This document shows, one piece after another, positions 61,555 through 64,000 of a stretch of DNA of 64,000 bases. How positions within the stretch are numbered: position 1 is the first letter of the stretch; every line of letters begins with the position of its first letter. The DNA is from a virus. The position numbers and the translations under genes are program-made. The stretch is from IMG/VR virus record IMGVR_UViG_3300032223_000428, positions 1 through 64,000 of that record; one strand, written 5' to 3'. The notes beneath the pieces were generated by a model, which worked only from the letters and a program-made list of their open reading frames with translations, had not been told where the DNA came from and did not search any database.

Positions 61555-62166
61555 TTACTCAACTATTTCGTCTAGGAAATGAGAAAATATCTTATTGATT
61601 TTGATCTTATCGTATTTAACGAATCCAGTCAACTTTTTAATTCGCAATAGTTCTTGGTTCCAAATATACTTAACTGAAGTATTTGTTTCCCATTGCAATA
61701 TGATTGGGTATATGTCATCAATAATCCTAAGTGTTTCTATTCCAATCTTTCCACCGATAAACAATTCTAGCGCAACAGGGTATGCTGAGTCAAAGAAATT
61801 AAATGTTGCAGATGGAGAAAGTTTATTTGTTTCAATATGTGTTAGTATAATCGCTAAGTCATCTATGAACTTTTGTGTTATACTCTGCTTTCGTTTAATC
61901 CACTCTGTTAAATTATCTTCTGCCTGTTGCCCCTCATATATTGCAGACTCATTACAGTATGCAAAATTAGCAACAAAAAATTGAATTAGTTCTCTATCTT
62001 CGCCATACTTGTTAGCGAGTTTCTCGAATATGTATCTATCATTACGAGCAGTAAATGCCTCACGAGTGCCTTTAACATTACCTCGATTTTCGAAGACGTT
62101 AAATTTTTCTGTTGTGAAGTGAAGTTTAATTGCTAGGTAATAACGATATGCTTTAAATCCGTCCAC
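61555..62166 (-). CDS. gp59: Helicase loader gp59
   Basis: In T4 this protein loads the gp41 helicase onto gp32-coated forks. The 203-aa product fits T4 gp59 (217 aa): FKAYRYYLAIKLHFTTEKFNVFENRGNV near the N-terminus, NDRYIFEKLANKYGEDRELIQFFVANFAYC near 42-71, and YIWNQELLRIKKLTGFVKYDK near the C-terminus. It is all-helical in appearance. T4 also has gp59 beside gp32 and gp33, so order supports the call. Its start overlaps the end of the upstream 62-aa gene. Confidence 0.85.
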   Translation of the reverse strand: MDGFKAYRYYLAIKLHFTTEKFNVFENRGNVKGTREAFTARNDRYIFEKLANKYGEDRELIQFFVANFAYCNESAIYEGQQAEDNLTEWIKRKQSITQKFIDDLAIILTHIETNKLSPSATFNFFDSAYPVALELFIGGKIGIETLRIIDDIYPIILQWETNTSVKYIWNQELLRIKKLTGFVKYDKIKINKIFSHFLDEIVE

Positions 62167-62341
62167 TTAATTTCTTCCTACAGGCTTCTTTTACTTGAAT
62201 TGGAAAATCTGGTGAGATCTCAGCAATAGAACAATCATACTTTATAGTTCGTTTATCTGCTTGAACTGCAACATGCAGAATTGCTGTCATCATCAAAATA
62301 AGAATAACGAAAGGTAAAAAAAGCCAAAAATATTTAAACAT
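62153..62341 (-). CDS. Small single-span membrane protein (62 aa)
   Basis: Residues 5-28 form a strong hydrophobic helix (FWLFLPFVILILMMTAILHVAVQA), followed by a polar tail with two cysteines (YDCSIAEIS, VKEACRKK). It may be an inner-membrane-anchored protein facing the periplasm, or have an uncleaved signal. Function is unknown. The gene overlaps both gp33 and gp59 by about 8-14 bases, so it belongs to the same operon. Confidence 0.65.
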   Translation of the reverse strand: MFKYFWLFLPFVILILMMTAILHVAVQADKRTIKYDCSIAEISPDFPIQVKEACRKKLSGRI

Positions 62342-62549
62342 CTAATTTTGCCTGTTTTGGTAAATAGTTTAACTCACGAAAATCCATTTCAATTTTATCT
62401 TTAAGTGATTTATTTATCAGAGATGCAACATCATCTGGTTCCAAATAATTTTCTTTACAATATTCTAAAACAGCATCCATATAAGTGATTTTCTTATCAC
62501 GGACGATCTCTTCTATATGTAGTGAAAATTCATTTGATGATTTAAACAT
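62334..62549 (-). CDS. gp33: Late transcription co-activator gp33
   Basis: In T4 gp33 bridges RNA polymerase and the sliding clamp at late promoters. The 71-aa product has EFSLHIEEIVRDKKITYMDAVLEYCKENYLEPDDVASLINKSLKDKIEMDFRELNYLP, matching the pattern of gp33 from marine T4-like phages. T4 gp33 is 112 aa, so this one is short. The ATG at 62549 was chosen because it overlaps the stop of the preceding gene (ATGTTTAA). An upstream in-frame start would overlap that gene by far more. Its presence fits the TATAAATA late boxes in this window. Confidence 0.75.
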   Translation of the reverse strand: MFKSSNEFSLHIEEIVRDKKITYMDAVLEYCKENYLEPDDVASLINKSLKDKIEMDFRELNYLPKQAKLDV

Positions 62550-62763
62550 GGGCTTGCTGTTTAATGTAATATTGGGTGACTCTAAGTTCTCTAACGAGAT
62601 CATGATATTCTTTCGATTTAGTTTTATACAGTTTCCAAATTGGTGTATCTGTTTTATCGGGATCCATCTTTCGTTCAAATTTTTCTAAGAACATTGTAAA
62701 GAATTTATCCATCTTCATAATTTCAACTTGAAGGTTATTGTATTTAGTTTCCAATTCAGTCAT
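62542..62763 (-). CDS. Small helical protein (73 aa), unknown
   Basis: The protein opens TELETKYNNLQVEIMKMDKFFTMFLEKFERKMDPDKTDTPIWKLYKTKSKEYHDLVREL, an entirely helical, charged sequence. The phrase MDPDKTDTPIWKLYKTK is distinctive. No function can be assigned. It is translationally coupled to gp33, overlapping its start by eight bases, so it may act with late transcription or replication proteins. Confidence 0.65.
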   Translation of the reverse strand: MTELETKYNNLQVEIMKMDKFFTMFLEKFERKMDPDKTDTPIWKLYKTKSKEYHDLVRELRVTQYYIKQQAHV

Positions 62764-62772
62764 TATTATACC

Positions 62773-62958
62773 TTATTTGTCATTGCAAGACAAGTTGATC
62801 ATACTACCACCATAGAATGCAACATCTAAAGATAAAGCATCTACCTGATTCTGTAAATTATCTATCTTCAACTGCATATTTCTAATTTCTTCAAAATGTT
62901 CTTTACGAATTATTTCTAACTCTGCTTCTTTTTCAATGCATTTTGTACAGAACATCAT
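62773..62958 (-). CDS. Small coiled-coil protein with CxxC (61 aa)
   Basis: The N-terminus MMFCTKCIEKEAELEII has a CTKC pair. The middle HFEEIRNMQLKIDNLQNQVDAL is a heptad-like coiled coil, and a further Cys lies near the end. It may dimerise and bind metal, but this is inferred. Its ATG overlaps the stop of the upstream 61-aa gene (ATGA). Confidence 0.6.
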   Translation of the reverse strand: MMFCTKCIEKEAELEIIRKEHFEEIRNMQLKIDNLQNQVDALSLDVAFYGGSMINLSCNDK

Positions 62959-63140
62959 TTCTTCTCCTTAATAGAATTGATTACAAAATTGGCTTCTTTA
63001 AAATCACCTAGTTCCAAAAATCGTTCAATTATGATATCATAAATCATATCGACAGGTTTAGGTGTAGTAGAAACATAAACATATGATTGATTCAACTTAT
63101 CATAATTTACGTTATATGTAATACTTTTATAATCTTTCAT
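62955..63140 (-). CDS. Small protein of unknown function (61 aa)
   Basis: The sequence KDYKSITYNVNYDKLNQSYVYVSTTPKPVDMIYDIIIERFLELGDFKEANFVINSIKEKK suggests two beta strands followed by two helices. No family is recognised. It starts one base after the stop of the 115-aa gene and ends in an overlap with the next. Confidence 0.6.
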   Translation of the reverse strand: MKDYKSITYNVNYDKLNQSYVYVSTTPKPVDMIYDIIIERFLELGDFKEANFVINSIKEKK

Positions 63141-63141
63141 A

Positions 63142-63489
63142 TCATCTCCTCATTGAAGCAATATCTTTCGCTTCATCATCACTAAAAATTGGAACAGCAT
63201 TAGACTTATGCATAGTTCCAATACCTATAATCTTAGTACCTGTATATACTTTTTCTGGTGCTTTGGTGCATGCACCACCACTAAATGGAAGACTTGGAAT
63301 CTTAGGCGTCTCACGACGAGCAGGTTTCCCAAGTGAGTACACATCACTGAGTGATTGTTCTTTCTTTGGAACAATCGTCTTTGTGGCATACTTCTTTATC
63401 AATGCCTCCCAAGAGGCATCTAACTCACGCTGTTTAGCGTTAGGTTTTCTTTTCTTGGACTTACCAAGAGATGTATGTAGCATTTGCAT
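63142..63489 (-). CDS. Conserved-type hypothetical protein (115 aa)
   Basis: The protein begins MLHTSLGKSKKRKPNAKQRELDASWEALIKKYATKTI, basic and helical. It continues SLGKPARRETPKIPSLPFSGGACTKAPEKVYTGTKIIGIGTMHKSNAVPIFSDDEAKDIASMRR. The second half, rich in Pro and Gly with a single Cys, is of a type I associate with marine T4-like phages, but without known function. No membrane segment is present. Confidence 0.65.
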   Translation of the reverse strand: MQMLHTSLGKSKKRKPNAKQRELDASWEALIKKYATKTIVPKKEQSLSDVYSLGKPARRETPKIPSLPFSGGACTKAPEKVYTGTKIIGIGTMHKSNAVPIFSDDEAKDIASMRR

Positions 63490-63491
63490 AA

Positions 63492-64000
63492 TTATTTCAC
63501 ATAAACATTGATCATCGATACATTCTTAATTATATCGTTTTTTGCCATAAAAGTCAATGGAATTTTTTGTTCTTCTTCTTCAAAAATAAAAATAGCTGGT
63601 TGATGGTAGGTAGTTTTGTACTTATTCAACCATTTGTTTTGGATAGAATCTCCTGAAGAGATATGTTTGTAAAGAGTGGTGTTAAACAATTGTTCGTGGA
63701 GAACCACATCTTTATCATTAATCTTTCCAATTATAATAATCCTTGGAGTTTCTGGCAAGTACATAGTAGATTCTAGAGAAGAACATTTTACTGAAGAATC
63801 ATATTTTGCACCAAAACATAACATAGTATCAGTGGAATTAGTAACATGTTCTGGTTTAGTTGCAGCAAAAACCCCAATTGAAGCAATAGCACCACCAATC
63901 CCAAATTGAGACAACATAGTAGAAAATAAACTTGTAGAAAGATTATCGTGGCTATTTGTGCTTACTTTACCTTCTTGATCTATCACAGAAAGAAAAGATT
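63492..64000 (-). CDS. Hypothetical protein, probably cut by the window's right edge
   Basis: At least 164 residues are open from a GTG at 63986 down to the stop. No ribosome site precedes that GTG, and the frame stays open to the window end, so the true start probably lies outside. A short hydrophobic stretch (FGIGGAIASIGVFAATK, near 28-44) may be membrane-associated. Later segments are beta-like (RIIIIGKINDKDVVLHEQLF, AIFIFEEEEQKIPLTFMAKND). No family is recognised. Confidence 0.55.
   Translation of the reverse strand, partial: SFLSVIDQEGKVSTNSHDNLSTSLFSTMLSQFGIGGAIASIGVFAATKPEHVTNSTDTMLCFGAKYDSSVKCSSLESTMYLPETPRIIIIGKINDKDVVLHEQLFNTTLYKHISSGDSIQNKWLNKYKTTYHQPAIFIFEEEEQKIPLTFMAKNDIIKNVSMINVYVK

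Noticed and set aside
62334-62678. Longer gp33 beginning at 62678
   Set aside because: It would overlap the 73-aa upstream gene by more than 130 bases and its extra N-terminus has no gp33 features; the ATG at 62549 overlaps the upstream stop neatly.

Overview
The window is part of the genome of a tailed, contractile-tail phage of the T4 superfamily. It carries recognisable counterparts of T4 gp4, 5, 5.4, 6, 8, 13-23, 25, 26, 29, 32, 33, 48, 53, 59 and 67, and late-promoter-like TATAAATA boxes. The AT-rich coding, the gp33/gp59/gp32 group and the very large, module-rich virion proteins resemble marine or freshwater T4-like phages (cyanophage/pelagiphage type). The host cannot be read from this window. 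No tRNA, integrase, insertion sequence or CRISPR array is visible.

Layout. From 1 to about 14.5 kb on the minus strand lies the head and neck module: gp23 (cut by the window edge), gp22, gp21, a 150-aa insertion, gp68-like, gp67, gp20, gp19, gp18, gp17, gp15, a fibre-like protein, gp14 and gp13. From 14.5 to 27.4 kb is an accessory virion region: a 3001-aa fibre-like protein, two glycine-rich paralogs and several small virion-type proteins. From 27.5 to 33.5 kb is the most unusual part: a fibre whose last residues are Asn-Cys repeats, a 306-aa orphan, a radical SAM/SPASM enzyme, a 100-aa protein, a DctP (TRAP solute-binding)-like protein without a signal peptide, and a synthetase-only asparagine-synthase-like protein. 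From 33.5 to 55 kb is the baseplate: DUF4815-type giant protein, gp8, gp7-like, gp6, gp25, PAAR tip, gp5 with two different lytic domains, gp27-like hub, gp53 and gp48.

At about 54.99 kb two divergent late promoters separate this from a plus-strand operon (55-60.4 kb): gp4, an unknown protein, gp54-like, holin, gp16 (far from gp17), gp26 and gp29. A -1 programmed frameshift signal (T7 slippery run, 5-nt spacer, perfect 11-bp stem) joins gp26 to a short downstream frame directly before the gp29 tape measure. A bidirectional terminator at 60.37 kb faces the minus-strand replication/late-transcription group (gp32, gp59, gp33 and small unknown proteins), which runs to the window end.

How the genes work together: gp20-23/67 build the prohead, gp16/17 package DNA, gp13-15 form the neck, gp18/19/29 the tail, gp5-8/25/27/48/53/54 the baseplate, and gp33 licenses late promoters on DNA replicated with gp32/gp59. 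The strongest candidates for an undescribed system are the putative radical-SAM tailoring of a fibre tip, and the gp26 frameshift fusion, which would be a T4-type equivalent of the lambda G/GT tail chaperones.
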